From contig BQMO01000008.1 of NCBI GenBank assembly GCA_022180725.1, forward strand, positions 40,463 through 104,462: a stretch of 64,000 nt of DNA, in the 5' to 3' direction. How positions within the stretch are numbered: position 1 is the stretch's first letter; every line of letters begins with the position of its first letter. The notes under the pieces were generated by a model. It saw only the letters and a list, made by a program, of their open reading frames with translations. It did no database searches and had not been told where the DNA came from. The translations under genes and the position numbers were made by a program. Positions 27,963-36,857 of the stretch are shown in pieces. Source of the DNA: Phycisphaerae bacterium. GTDB taxonomy: Bacteria; Planctomycetota; Phycisphaerae; Phycisphaerales; UBA1924.

Positions 27963-28864
27963 ACCACCACCTCGCGCTCCAGCCGCACCCCGAACCGATC
28001 GAGCACGCGCCGTTCGACCGTCTCCATCAACTCGATCACGTCCCTCGCCGACCCGTTCACGTCCGGTACCAGGAAGTTCCCGTGCCGTTCACTCACACAC
28101 GCGCTCCGCACCCGCAGCCCCTTCAGCCCCGCACGGTCGATCAGAAGCCCCGCCGACACTCGATCCCCCGCCCGCGCGATCTCCACCCCATCGTCGCCCA
28201 CGAGGTCGTGCGTCACGGTCGGGTTCTTGAAGCAGCACCCGGCCGACCTTGCCGCCATCGGCTGGCTTTGCTTCTTGTACTCCATCACACGCTTGACCTG
28301 CGTGCGCAACCCCGCCGCATCGCCCGGCCTCAGCCGTAACTCCACCCGCGTGATCACCCACCCGTGCAGCCCGGATCGGCGGTACCCGAAGTCGATCTCG
28401 GCCCGCTCCAGCGTCCGCCGATGCCCGTCAGGGTCAAACCCGTGCACGCGCGCCACCGCGTCCGCGATCTGTCCGAACGCGCCCCCCGCGTTCATCACCA
28501 CGGCGCCCCCAACCGTCGCGGGAACTCCCGCCAGCCCCTCCAGTCCGCCCAGGCCACGCCTTACGGTCTCCGCGATCAACTTCGGCAGGTTCGCCCCCGC
28601 CGCCGCCGCCACCGCCCCGCCCGGATCCATCGCGACCTCGCCGAACCCGCCCATCGCCAGCACCACACCATCCACCCCATCGTCATCCACCAGCAGGTTC
28701 GCCCCGTCCCCGAGCACGCGCGGCGACGGATCGATCTCCAGCCCGCGGCACACATCCTCCTCCGTGCGCACCTCAATCATGGAGTCGGCGCCGCCCCCCA
28801 CCCCGAACCACGTCGGGATCGGCGCGTGCGTGCGAACAGGCCTTCGAACAGCGACCGACATCAT
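27947..28864 (-). CDS. murB: UDP-N-acetylenolpyruvoylglucosamine reductase
   Basis: A 305-residue FAD enzyme reducing UDP-GlcNAc-enolpyruvate to UDP-MurNAc. VLGDGANLLVDDDGVDGVVL (about 50-69) and GLEGLAGVPATVGGAVVMNAGGAFGQ (about 107-132) form the FAD site; AGCCFKNP near 211-218 has a Cys in place of the usual Ser of CFkNP/GS(V/F)FKNP types, as in type II MurB; the last motif is SERHGNFLVP. The start is taken at 28864 (GGGAG 3 nt upstream, second ATG at 28861 also possible) rather than at an in-frame ATG inside murC. Confidence 0.93.
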   Translation of the reverse strand: MMSVAVRRPVRTHAPIPTWFGVGGGADSMIEVRTEEDVCRGLEIDPSPRVLGDGANLLVDDDGVDGVVLAMGGFGEVAMDPGGAVAAAAGANLPKLIAETVRRGLGGLEGLAGVPATVGGAVVMNAGGAFGQIADAVARVHGFDPDGHRRTLERAEIDFGYRRSGLHGWVITRVELRLRPGDAAGLRTQVKRVMEYKKQSQPMAARSAGCCFKNPTVTHDLVGDDGVEIARAGDRVSAGLLIDRAGLKGLRVRSACVSERHGNFLVPDVNGSARDVIELMETVERRVLDRFGVRLEREVVVWRRR

Positions 28865-28871
28865 CCGCTCC

Positions 28872-30506
28872 CTACGCCGCCGCGAGCCCGCGAACGCCCG
28901 CAACAAACTCCCGCGCCACCTGCCACACCGGCCCCGCCCCCATCGTCACCACCACGTCGCCGGGGCGGCAGAGGTTCTGCAGGTGCTCCACGATCGCGCC
29001 GAACGTGTCGAGGTGCATCGCCTCGCTCCCGCGCTCGCGCAGCCGCGCCACCAGGTCCGCCGACGATACCCGCGTCTTCTCCGCCTCGCTGTCCCGCACG
29101 AAATAGATCGGCGGCACGATCACCACGTCCGCCTGCGAAAAAGACTGCGCGAACTCCTCCAGCAGGTGTCGCGTGCGGCTGTGCTGGTGCGGCTGAAACA
29201 CGCAGATGAGCCGCCCCCCGCGCGCCTCGGGCCGCTCATACTCCCGCAACGCCCGCAGCGTCGTGTCCACCTCCGTCGGGTGGTGCCCATAGTCGTCGTA
29301 CACCCGAACCGCGCCTCCCGGCACGACCACCTCGCCCACCCGCTGCATCCGCCGATCGATCCCCGCGAACGCCGCCAGCGAGGCCTCCATTCGCCCACGC
29401 TCGGCCCCCAACCACCGCGCCATGACGAACGCCGTCGCCGCGTTCACCGCGTTGTGCGCCCCGGGCACCATGTTGATCCAGGTTCCCACCACCGCACGAT
29501 CGCGCACGACCGTCACCCGCCGCGTTCCCGGGTCGAACTCCACCACCCAATCCGCCTCGGGCGAAAACCCGATCGTCTCCACCTTGCATCGCAGCCCCGC
29601 CGTCACCCGCGCCCGCTGCGTGTTGTCGTGCCCGATCAGCAACTTGCCCCCCGCCCGTGCCGTGGGCAGCATCGCCGCGAACTCCCGGAACGACTCGATC
29701 ACCGCGTCGAACGTCGCGTAGCAGTCCAGATGGTCCGCCTCCACCGACGAGATACACGCGACCTTCGGCCTGTAGTGATGAAATGAGCGGTTGTACTCGC
29801 ACGCCTCCGCGACCAGAATGCCGGGCTTCCCCCCCCACGGCCCGGCTGTCGTCGTAGCCGCCCCGAGCCGGAACCCCGACCCCGCGCCCGTCGGCCCGCC
29901 AAGACACCCCCGCTCCAACTGCGAACTTGTCGCCCCCACAATGACCGTGGGGTCCAATCCGGCGTCCGTCAGCACACACCCCAGCATCGCCGTTGTCGTC
30001 GATTTCCCGTGCGTTCCCGCCACCGCCACCCCGACCCGCCCCGCCATGCACGCCCCCAGCGCCTCGGCGTACAGCACCACCTCCACCCCGCGCGCCACCG
30101 CCGCCGTGTACAACGGATGGCCCGGGCTGATCGCCGCGGACGCCACGACAAGGTCGCAGGCCTCAGGCAACCCGGCCCCCGCGTGCTCGTAGGTCACGCC
30201 GATCCCGCCGTGCAACAGCGCCTCCGTCATCGCCGACGGCTCGCGATCCGTCCCCGTCACGCGCGCCCCGCGTGCCGCCAGCATCCGCGCCAACCCGCTC
30301 ATCCCCGACCCGCCCACGCCCAGCAGATGCACCGCCCGACCGGCCAGCGACGCGCCCCCGAGCCACGAGAGCGCCGACGTGCGTTTCCGCACGGGCCTCA
30401 CTCGGTCGTCGTTCCTCGGCTCGATCCCGGGCACGCCGGACGGTACGGTTTTGACCTCCGGCGTAACGGACAGTTGGTGTTGGGTTGTGGGGGTTGTGGA
30501 GCGCAT
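28872..30506 (-). CDS. murC: UDP-N-acetylmuramate--L-alanine ligase
   Basis: A 544-residue Mur ligase adding L-Ala to UDP-MurNAc. GVGGSGMSGLA (63-73) binds UDP, AGTHGKSTTTAML (163-175) is the ATP loop, ACEYNRSFHHYRPKVACISSVEADHLDCY and YDDYGHHPTEV are family motifs. The N-terminus carries an extra 50 or so residues, poor in motifs, before the Rossmann fold; an internal start would remove them, but ATG 30506 is the only good upstream candidate. TACGAG lies 6 nt upstream without a Shine-Dalgarno sequence. First gene of the murC-murB-ddl-ftsQ operon. Confidence 0.93.
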   Translation of the reverse strand: MRSTTPTTQHQLSVTPEVKTVPSGVPGIEPRNDDRVRPVRKRTSALSWLGGASLAGRAVHLLGVGGSGMSGLARMLAARGARVTGTDREPSAMTEALLHGGIGVTYEHAGAGLPEACDLVVASAAISPGHPLYTAAVARGVEVVLYAEALGACMAGRVGVAVAGTHGKSTTTAMLGCVLTDAGLDPTVIVGATSSQLERGCLGGPTGAGSGFRLGAATTTAGPWGGKPGILVAEACEYNRSFHHYRPKVACISSVEADHLDCYATFDAVIESFREFAAMLPTARAGGKLLIGHDNTQRARVTAGLRCKVETIGFSPEADWVVEFDPGTRRVTVVRDRAVVGTWINMVPGAHNAVNAATAFVMARWLGAERGRMEASLAAFAGIDRRMQRVGEVVVPGGAVRVYDDYGHHPTEVDTTLRALREYERPEARGGRLICVFQPHQHSRTRHLLEEFAQSFSQADVVIVPPIYFVRDSEAEKTRVSSADLVARLRERGSEAMHLDTFGAIVEHLQNLCRPGDVVVTMGAGPVWQVAREFVAGVRGLAAA

Positions 30507-30562
30507 GGCCGACTCGTATCGGCTCGCCGCTCGCGACCGCACCAATCCCGGTGCGCTCCCTG

Positions 30563-31897
30563 TTATCGCGACCCCACCCCCGCCGCCGACACCGGGCTGC
30601 GATAACCCTCCCGGTCTACCGCCCGCACGCCGAAGAAGAAGTTGTCCTTGCTCGCCCCTGTCTTCCACTCCGTCACGTTCCCTACCGTCGCCGATTCTTC
30701 CCATGTCGCCGCCGTCGTGCGTCGCCACACGACCTCATACCACGCCACGTCGGGTTCCGGGCTGGCCTCCCACCGCAGCGTCGTCCCCTGCTCCAGTTGG
30801 GCCGCCACCATCCGCACCTTCCCCGGGGGCCGGGGCGCGTTCGCCAGGTGCACCAGCACGGCGGCGTTCAGCCGAGCCACGTCGGCAACATACGCCCCGC
30901 TTACAAACTCCGGAACGTCCCCGTACTTTTTCCCATCCCGCTCGGTCACGTTCACGTGCTGCCGCGTGTAATCCTCCGCCGGCACGCTGAACCGCACCGC
31001 CGGGAACCCCGCCTCGTTGAACGCCGTGTGGTCCCCCCCGCGCAGGAACCGATCCGGGCGAAACACCAGCATCGGCCTCACCACCGTGTTCTCCCGCTCC
31101 GCGACGTACGCGACGAACCGCGCCAACTGCCGGCTCGCCGAGTCCGACTCCGCCCCCAACTGCCGGATACTCGCCAGCTCTTCCGCCGACGGATTCCGCG
31201 GCACGCCTTCCGAAAACACCCGCACGAACCCGCTCGCGTCCGGCCTCGGTCCGCCCCCGGGCAACACGAACGGCACGCTCGGGTCGCCCACGATGTCATT
31301 GTTCAGCACGCCCAGGATCTCATACGGCCTCTTCGCCGCGACCGCCTCCGCGTGGAACTTCGCGCCCACCAGCCCCTGCTCTTCTCCCGCCGTGCACAAA
31401 AACACCACCGTCGCCTCGAGCGGTACCCCCGCCAGCACCCGGGCACACTCCAGCACCACGGCCGTCCCCGAGGCGTCGTCGTTCGCCCCCGGCGCATCGC
31501 CCTCGGGATCCATCCGGTCCGCGTTGATCGTGTCGAAGTGCCCCACGACGTAATACGCACGTCCCGCCGCCTCGGGCATCGACCCCCGCTTGATGGCCAT
31601 CACGTTCACCACCTCGCCCCCCCGCGGCAGGCGCGGCATGGGCGGCACCTGGTGCGCATCCAACGACACCTCCAGCCCACCGCCGTACGACTCGAACTGC
31701 GTCTTCAGCCAGGTTCGCGCCGCTCCGATTCCCCGCGTCGGGTGCGCCGGGTCGGACAGCGTGTGCCGCGTGCCGAACCCCGCGAGCGATTCCACCGCCG
31801 CCTTGGCGCGATCCGCCGAAACCGCCGCCGCCAGTTCCGAGGGCAACGCTGGCGGAGGTTGGGTGAGTACGAGCATCGCGATGATCGTGTGCAGCAT
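30563..31897 (-). CDS. M28-family zinc aminopeptidase, secreted, with C-terminal FN3-like domain
   Basis: A 444-residue di-zinc peptidase. Metal ligands and catalytic residues appear in VVGHFDTIN (His), GANDDASGTA (bridging Asp), CTAGEEQGLVGA (catalytic and ligand Glu), NNDIVGD (Asp) and GGDHTAFNEAGFPAV (His). The last 90 residues (TTLRWEASPEPDVAWYEVVWRR … FFFGVRAVDREGYRSP) look like a fibronectin type III fold. The N-terminal MLHTIIAMLVLTQ is a very short hydrophobic leader without basic residues. No ribosome binding site; TAGACT (31909-31904) ends 6 nt before the ATG, so leaderless transcription is likely. Confidence 0.87.
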   Translation of the reverse strand: MLHTIIAMLVLTQPPPALPSELAAAVSADRAKAAVESLAGFGTRHTLSDPAHPTRGIGAARTWLKTQFESYGGGLEVSLDAHQVPPMPRLPRGGEVVNVMAIKRGSMPEAAGRAYYVVGHFDTINADRMDPEGDAPGANDDASGTAVVLECARVLAGVPLEATVVFLCTAGEEQGLVGAKFHAEAVAAKRPYEILGVLNNDIVGDPSVPFVLPGGGPRPDASGFVRVFSEGVPRNPSAEELASIRQLGAESDSASRQLARFVAYVAERENTVVRPMLVFRPDRFLRGGDHTAFNEAGFPAVRFSVPAEDYTRQHVNVTERDGKKYGDVPEFVSGAYVADVARLNAAVLVHLANAPRPPGKVRMVAAQLEQGTTLRWEASPEPDVAWYEVVWRRTTAATWEESATVGNVTEWKTGASKDNFFFGVRAVDREGYRSPVSAAGVGSR

Positions 31898-31963
31898 GAG
31901 CGCAGTCTACCCGCCGTGGCACCGCCATGCCGCAGGACCCTCTCGGCGTTCTACGATGCGCCC

Positions 31964-32863
31964 ATGACCACGCCGGGACATCGTTTGCGAGCGCTGATGA
32001 ACGCCCAATGTGTGGCCGCCCCCGGCGCGTTCAACGCCCTCGCGGCCCGCGCCATCGCCAAGGCCGGTTTTTACGCCTGCTACGTCTCCGGCGCCGCCAC
32101 CAGCGTCTGCGCAGGGGTGCCCGACGTCGGCCTGCTCACCCTTGAGCACTTCGCCCGCCTCATCCGCGAAGTCGCCGACGCCTCGGGCCTGCCCGTCCTC
32201 GCCGACGCCGACACCGGCTTTGGCGAGGCCGAGTCGGTGCGACGAACCGTCGTCGAATACGCCCGGGCCGGCGCCGCCGGGCTTCACCTCGAAGACCAGA
32301 AGTTCCCCAAGCGATGCGGGCACCTCGACGGCAAGGAACTCATCCCCACCGATCACATGATCGAAAAAATCCAGTGGGCCGTTCGCGCCGCGTCCGCCTT
32401 CGAGGGATTCGTCGTCTGCGCCCGCACCGACGCCCGCGGGGTCGACGGCCTGGACGCCGCCGCCGACCGCGCCGCCGCCTACGCCCTCGCCGGCGCCGAC
32501 ATGATCTTCCCCGAAGGCCTCGCCACCGAGGCCGAGTTCGCCGCCTTCGCCGCCAGAATGCAATCGCTCCGAGGCCCGTCCCCCCGCGGCGGCCCCTACC
32601 TCCTCGCCAACATGACCGAGTTCGGCAAGACCCCCATGATCCCCCTCGCCCGCTTCGCCGCCATGGGCTACTCCATCGTCATCTACCCCGTCACGCTCCT
32701 CCGCGTCGCCATGGGGGCCGTCACCCGCGCCCTCAGCACACTCCGCGACGAAGGCTCCGCCGCCTCGCTCCTCGATGCCATGCAATCCCGCAAGGACCTC
32801 TACGACCTCGTCGGCTACACCCCCGGCACGCCCTGGGAATGGCCCCAAGGCCCGGACGTCTGA
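31964..32863 (+). CDS. prpB: Isocitrate lyase/PEP mutase family enzyme, probably 2-methylisocitrate lyase
   Basis: A 299-residue TIM-barrel lyase. DADTGFG (81-87) binds Mg2+ and KRCGH (116-120) carries the catalytic Cys118; this length and motif fit PrpB, which splits 2-methylisocitrate to pyruvate and succinate in propionate use. prpC and prpD are not adjacent; a citrate synthase 10 kb away could in principle supply methylcitrate. TACGAT (31952-31957) ends 6 nt before the ATG and no Shine-Dalgarno sequence is present, suggesting a leaderless mRNA. hutU follows after 24 nt on the same strand. A related oxaloacetate decarboxylase-type activity cannot be excluded. Confidence 0.85.
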   Translation: MTTPGHRLRALMNAQCVAAPGAFNALAARAIAKAGFYACYVSGAATSVCAGVPDVGLLTLEHFARLIREVADASGLPVLADADTGFGEAESVRRTVVEYARAGAAGLHLEDQKFPKRCGHLDGKELIPTDHMIEKIQWAVRAASAFEGFVVCARTDARGVDGLDAAADRAAAYALAGADMIFPEGLATEAEFAAFAARMQSLRGPSPRGGPYLLANMTEFGKTPMIPLARFAAMGYSIVIYPVTLLRVAMGAVTRALSTLRDEGSAASLLDAMQSRKDLYDLVGYTPGTPWEWPQGPDV

Positions 32864-32887
32864 CCCACTTCAACTCAAGGCCCGCCC

Positions 32888-34600
32888 ATGCCCGAGACCA
32901 TCCGAAGTCCCCGTGGCTCCGCACGTTCCTGTCAGACCTGGCAGGCCGAGGCCGCCCTCCGCATGCTCATGAACAACCTCGACCCCGAGGTGGCCGAGCG
33001 TCCCGCTGACCTCGTGGTCTACGGCGGGCGGGGTCAGGCCGCCCGTTCCTGGCCCGCCTATCACGCCATCGTCGCCGCGCTCCGCTCGCTCGGGCCCGAC
33101 GACACCCTGCTCGTCCAGTCCGGCAAGCCCGTGGGCATCGTCCGCACGCACGCCGACGCCCCGCGCGTGCTCATCGCCAACTCCAACCTCGTCCCGCACT
33201 GGGCCACGCAGAAGCACTTCGACGAACTGGCCGCCAAGGGCCTCATCATGTTCGGGCAGATGACCGCCGGTTCGTGGATCTACATCGGCACGCAAGGGAT
33301 TCTCCAGGGCACGTACGAAACCTTTGCCGAGTGCGGCCGGACCCGCTTCGGGGGCGACCTCGCCGGGCGGCTCTGCGTCACCGCGGGCTGCGGCGGCATG
33401 GGCGGCGCCCAACCCCTCGCCGTCACCCTTGCCCGCGGAACCTGCCTCATCGCCGACGTCGACCTTGCCTGCCTTCAGCGCCGCCAACGCGACCGCTACC
33501 TTGACGAGATCGCCCCCACTCTCGACGACGCCATCGACCGCGCCGTCCGTGCCGCCGCCGACTCTCGCGCCGTCAGCATCGGCGTCCACGCCAACGCCGT
33601 TGATCTTCTCCAGCGACTTCTCGCCCGCGATATCACCCCCGACGTCCTTACCGATCAGACCAGCGCCCACGACCCGCTCCACGGCTACCTCCCCCAGGGC
33701 CTCTCCCTCGAACAGGGCGCCGCCCTCCGCGCTGCCAACCCCGCCGAGTACGTCCGCCGAAGCATGGCCAGCATGGCCGACCACGTCCGCGCCATGGTCG
33801 CTCTCCAACGCAAGGGCGCCGACACCTTCGACTACGGCAACAACATCCGCCAGCGCGCCCTCGAGCACGGCTACGCCGACGCCTTCGCCTTCCCCGGCTT
33901 TGTCCCCGCGTATATCCGCCCGCAGTTCTGCGTCGGGCGAGGGCCGTTCCGCTGGGCCGCGCTCTCCGGCCAGCCCCGCGACATCTTCGTCACCGACCAC
34001 GAAATCCTCAAACTTTTCCCCGCCGACGTAAGCGAGTACAACGCCCGACTTCACCGCTGGGTCCTCGGCTGCCACGCCAACCCCGACGCCCTCCTCGCCG
34101 GCGACTTCGACCGCTGCGCCCCGCGCTTTGCTTTCCAGGGCCTCCCGGCTCGCATCTGCTGGCTGGGCCTGGGCCAACGCGACAAGGCCGGCCTGCTCTT
34201 CAACCGCCTGGTCGCCGAGGGCCGCGTCGCCGCTCCGATCGTCATCGGCCGCGATCACCTCGACTGCGGCTCGGTCGCCTCGCCCAACCGCGAAACCGAG
34301 GCCATGAAGGACGGCTCCGACGCCATCTCAGACTGGGCCATCCTCAACGCCCTGGTCAACACCGCCTCGGGCGCGTCTTGGGTTTCCTTCCACCATGGCG
34401 GGGGCGTGGGCATCGGCTACTCCCAGCACGCCGGGCAAGTCATCGTCGCCGACGGAACGCCCGACGCCGCCCGACGCCTCGAACGCGTCCTCGCCAACGA
34501 CCCCATGATGGGCGTCTTCCGCCATGCCGACGCGGGGTACGACCTCGCCCGCGATTGTGCGCGCGAGCACGCCGTCCGAATCCCCATGCTCGGCGCCTGA
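32888..34600 (+). CDS. hutU: Urocanate hydratase
   Basis: A 570-residue urocanase converting urocanate to 4-imidazolone-5-propionate with NAD+ as electrophile. The N-terminus [22 protein letters not shown] matches the family, [10 protein letters not shown] (about 174-183) binds NAD, and [18 protein letters not shown] (about 417-434) includes the active-site Cys. [23 protein letters not shown] is the closing motif. CAAGG lies 7 nt upstream of the ATG. It probably forms an operon with prpB, while hutH is 25 kb away. Confidence 0.96.
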   Translation: MPETIRSPRGSARSCQTWQAEAALRMLMNNLDPEVAERPADLVVYGGRGQAARSWPAYHAIVAALRSLGPDDTLLVQSGKPVGIVRTHADAPRVLIANSNLVPHWATQKHFDELAAKGLIMFGQMTAGSWIYIGTQGILQGTYETFAECGRTRFGGDLAGRLCVTAGCGGMGGAQPLAVTLARGTCLIADVDLACLQRRQRDRYLDEIAPTLDDAIDRAVRAAADSRAVSIGVHANAVDLLQRLLARDITPDVLTDQTSAHDPLHGYLPQGLSLEQGAALRAANPAEYVRRSMASMADHVRAMVALQRKGADTFDYGNNIRQRALEHGYADAFAFPGFVPAYIRPQFCVGRGPFRWAALSGQPRDIFVTDHEILKLFPADVSEYNARLHRWVLGCHANPDALLAGDFDRCAPRFAFQGLPARICWLGLGQRDKAGLLFNRLVAEGRVAAPIVIGRDHLDCGSVASPNRETEAMKDGSDAISDWAILNALVNTASGASWVSFHHGGGVGIGYSQHAGQVIVADGTPDAARRLERVLANDPMMGVFRHADAGYDLARDCAREHAVRIPMLGA

Positions 34601-34601
34601 T

Positions 34602-34946
34602 TCACCCGGGCGGCAGCCGCGGCACCACCACCACCGCCGTCCCGTAGCACAACACTTCCGTCGCACGCCCGCCCCCGCCCACGTCCGCCGCGTCGTAGTG
34701 CAGCCCCACGATCGCGTTCGCCCCGACGGCACGCGCATGGTCCATCATCAACTCGTACGCCTGCTGCCTCGCCTGCTCGCACATCTCCGTGTACGCCCCG
34801 ATCCGCCCCCCCACGATCGACTTCAACCCGCCCAGGAACCCCTGCGAGATCGTCGGCGCCCGCACAATGATCCCCCGCACCACGCCCTTGTACTCCACGA
34901 TGCGATATCCTTCCAGCGTGAACGTCGTCGTGACCGGCATGCTCAT
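34602..34946 (-). CDS. YbjQ/UPF0145-family protein
   Basis: A 114-residue protein of the UPF0145 (YbjQ, putative heavy-metal-binding) family. Landmarks: TTTFTLEGYRIVEYKGVVRGIIVRAPT, a central helix EMCEQARQQAYELMMDHARAVGANAIVGLHYD, and the last strand GTAVVV. Members form pentameric rings; biological function is unknown. GGAG lies 8 nt upstream of the start. The gene is convergent with hutU, the stops being only 1 nt apart, and divergent from the next membrane protein gene. Confidence 0.88.
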   Translation of the reverse strand: MSMPVTTTFTLEGYRIVEYKGVVRGIIVRAPTISQGFLGGLKSIVGGRIGAYTEMCEQARQQAYELMMDHARAVGANAIVGLHYDAADVGGGGRATEVLCYGTAVVVVPRLPPG

Positions 34947-35008
34947 GGTTCAGTCTCCGCGGCGAACGCGCCACACCCATGGGATCCCGCGAGGGTAGCC
35001 GTCACGCC

Positions 35009-35605
35009 ATGAATCCTCCCACGCCCCCACCCCTGCCGCCGCGACGCCTCCACGGGCTCGAAGTTGTCCCAGAACCCGTCCACGCCACCCCGGCCCACCT
35101 CGCGCCGACCCCCGCCGACGCCCTCCTCCCCGGCGGCACCATGTTCGACCCAACCGGCCCGTGGTGGGAACCCGGCTTCGCCGATATCGCCCGTGCGCTC
35201 GGCTGGCGTTGGATCATCATCGCCGGCATCCTCATCGTGTTTCTCGGGCTCCTCACGCTCATCATCCTCTCGCCCTGGCTCGGAATCAACGCCCTCGCCG
35301 GCGAGATCAAACTCCTCATCTTCGTCGGCGCCTTCGGCGCCCTGGTCGTCACCAACGTCATCAAAAAACTCGTCAAGGAACGCAAGGACGATTTCTGTAT
35401 CCATTGCGGCTACTCGATGGTGAACGTTCCGGAGCACGGCCGCTGCCCCGAGTGCGGGCGGGGCTACCACCAACTCGTCGTGCAGGAATACCGCAAAGAC
35501 CCGCACTTCTTCCGCGTCCGCTACCAGGCGCTGCGGCGGCTGCCGCCAAGGGCGACCGCCTTCGCCGCCGGCGCGTTTGACAACCCCGACGACGGCACGT
35601 GCTGA
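35009..35605 (+). CDS. Membrane protein with C-terminal CxxC zinc ribbon
   Basis: A 198-residue protein of unknown function. A Pro-rich N-terminus (1-60) is followed by two transmembrane helices (about 68-93 and 98-118) and a zinc ribbon of the form CIHCGY…CPECG (about 130-152). This CxxCGY-x(10-20)-CPECG ribbon is common in small membrane proteins of Planctomycetota, though its role is not known. The start at 35009 was chosen over the upstream in-frame GTG-type starts because of position; there is no Shine-Dalgarno sequence. Confidence 0.72.
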   Translation: MNPPTPPPLPPRRLHGLEVVPEPVHATPAHLAPTPADALLPGGTMFDPTGPWWEPGFADIARALGWRWIIIAGILIVFLGLLTLIILSPWLGINALAGEIKLLIFVGAFGALVVTNVIKKLVKERKDDFCIHCGYSMVNVPEHGRCPECGRGYHQLVVQEYRKDPHFFRVRYQALRRLPPRATAFAAGAFDNPDDGTC

Positions 35606-35614
35606 TCATTCAAG

Positions 35615-36811
35615 TCAACCGACCTCGGCCCGCCGCAGCGTCACCGTCGCCACCTCCGCCGGCGCGTTCACCCGCAGCGGGAACCAGTTCCCCGCGCCGT
35701 TGCTCACCACCAGCGACGAGGCTCCGCGCTGGTAGAGCCCGCTCCAATATTTGAAGATCGCCGGCCCGGCCCCCAGCCGGTCCGTCAGCATCAACTGCCC
35801 CCCGTGCGTGTGCCCCGCCAGCGTCAGCGGAATCGCCGTCTCCGCCGCCGCGTCGAACGCGTGCGGGTGGTGCGCCAGCAGGATCGGCACCGTCCCGGGC
35901 TCGCGCAACCTCGCCACGCGGGCTACGTGGTCCGCCGCCTCCGCCCCGCGCCGCGCCCCCCACGCGATGCCCAGCACCTGCACCGCCGCCGAACCCACGG
36001 GCACGATCATCGACTCGTTCGTCAGCAGGTTCAGCCCCGCGTCGCGCACGCCCCGCCGGAACACCTCGACCCCTTCGAACAAATCGTGGTTTCCCTCACA
36101 CAACGCCAGCCCGCGTGTCGATCGCAGCGACCGCAGGAACGAAATCGCCTCCGGCAGGTCCGCCGTCGTGTAGTCGATCAGGTCGCCCGTGAGCACCACG
36201 AGGTCCGGCGACATCGCGTTGACGGTGTCCGCGATTCCGCGCAAGGCCGCTCCACGCGTGAATCGCCCCACGTGCGTGTCCGACACGTGCGCGATGCAGA
36301 ACCCTTCCAGTTCACGCGGCAAGTCGCGGATCGGAACCTCAAACGCCCGCGTCCGTACCGTCCCCAGGCTCGCCAGTCCTTCCGCCAGCGCTCCGGCGTG
36401 CGCGGCGACCGGCGCGCCCACCAGCGCCATCGAGGCCAGCGCCCGCCGACGCGACTGGTTCACCCGTGCCGGCTCCACCGCCACGCCCCAGCGCCGTTGC
36501 AACCACCGCCACGCGGCCAGGACGCCCTCGCCCGACATCACGGCCACGGTTCCCACGCACGTGAGCGGGAGCACCACCATGCACCACACGTACACCGTCG
36601 CCAGGACCGGCATCGGCGGCGGCACGCCCACGCCCCCGCGCCGCGAGAGAATCACCCACGCGTACCCCGCCAGGTGCAGCAGCACGAACGCGGCCAGCGC
36701 GGCCCGCGTCCACCGCGGCGCCCCGGCCCGTGCCAATCGCCTCCCCGCCCACCACCACCACAGCACGTTCAGCGTCGGGATGAGCAGCAGGATCATGTAG
36801 AACACATTCAT
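35615..36811 (-). CDS. Membrane-anchored metallophosphoesterase (YkuE/YaeI type)
   Basis: A 398-residue protein. The first 110 residues contain three or four hydrophobic segments; then a Calcineurin-like phosphoesterase domain with HVSDTHVGR, TGDLIDYT, EGNHDLF, LLAHHP and LAGHTHGGQ in order, the full set of di-metal ligands. YkuE/YaeI relatives remove lipid A or sugar phosphates or hydrolyse UDP-2,3-diacylglucosamine; here the substrate is unknown. A membrane anchor with the catalytic domain facing cytoplasm or periplasm is likely. It ends 10 nt from the convergent zinc-ribbon gene. Confidence 0.86.
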   Translation of the reverse strand: MNVFYMILLLIPTLNVLWWWWAGRRLARAGAPRWTRAALAAFVLLHLAGYAWVILSRRGGVGVPPPMPVLATVYVWCMVVLPLTCVGTVAVMSGEGVLAAWRWLQRRWGVAVEPARVNQSRRRALASMALVGAPVAAHAGALAEGLASLGTVRTRAFEVPIRDLPRELEGFCIAHVSDTHVGRFTRGAALRGIADTVNAMSPDLVVLTGDLIDYTTADLPEAISFLRSLRSTRGLALCEGNHDLFEGVEVFRRGVRDAGLNLLTNESMIVPVGSAAVQVLGIAWGARRGAEAADHVARVARLREPGTVPILLAHHPHAFDAAAETAIPLTLAGHTHGGQLMLTDRLGAGPAIFKYWSGLYQRGASSLVVSNGAGNWFPLRVNAPAEVATVTLRRAEVG

Positions 36812-36857
36812 GCGTACCCACCCTACTCGTCATCTCTTTCCCGGGTTCGCTCGCGTG

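Noticed and set aside
27129..29786. An 885-codon frame antisense to ddl, murB and murC
   Set aside because: Arg/Pro/His-rich shadow of three conserved mur-pathway genes.
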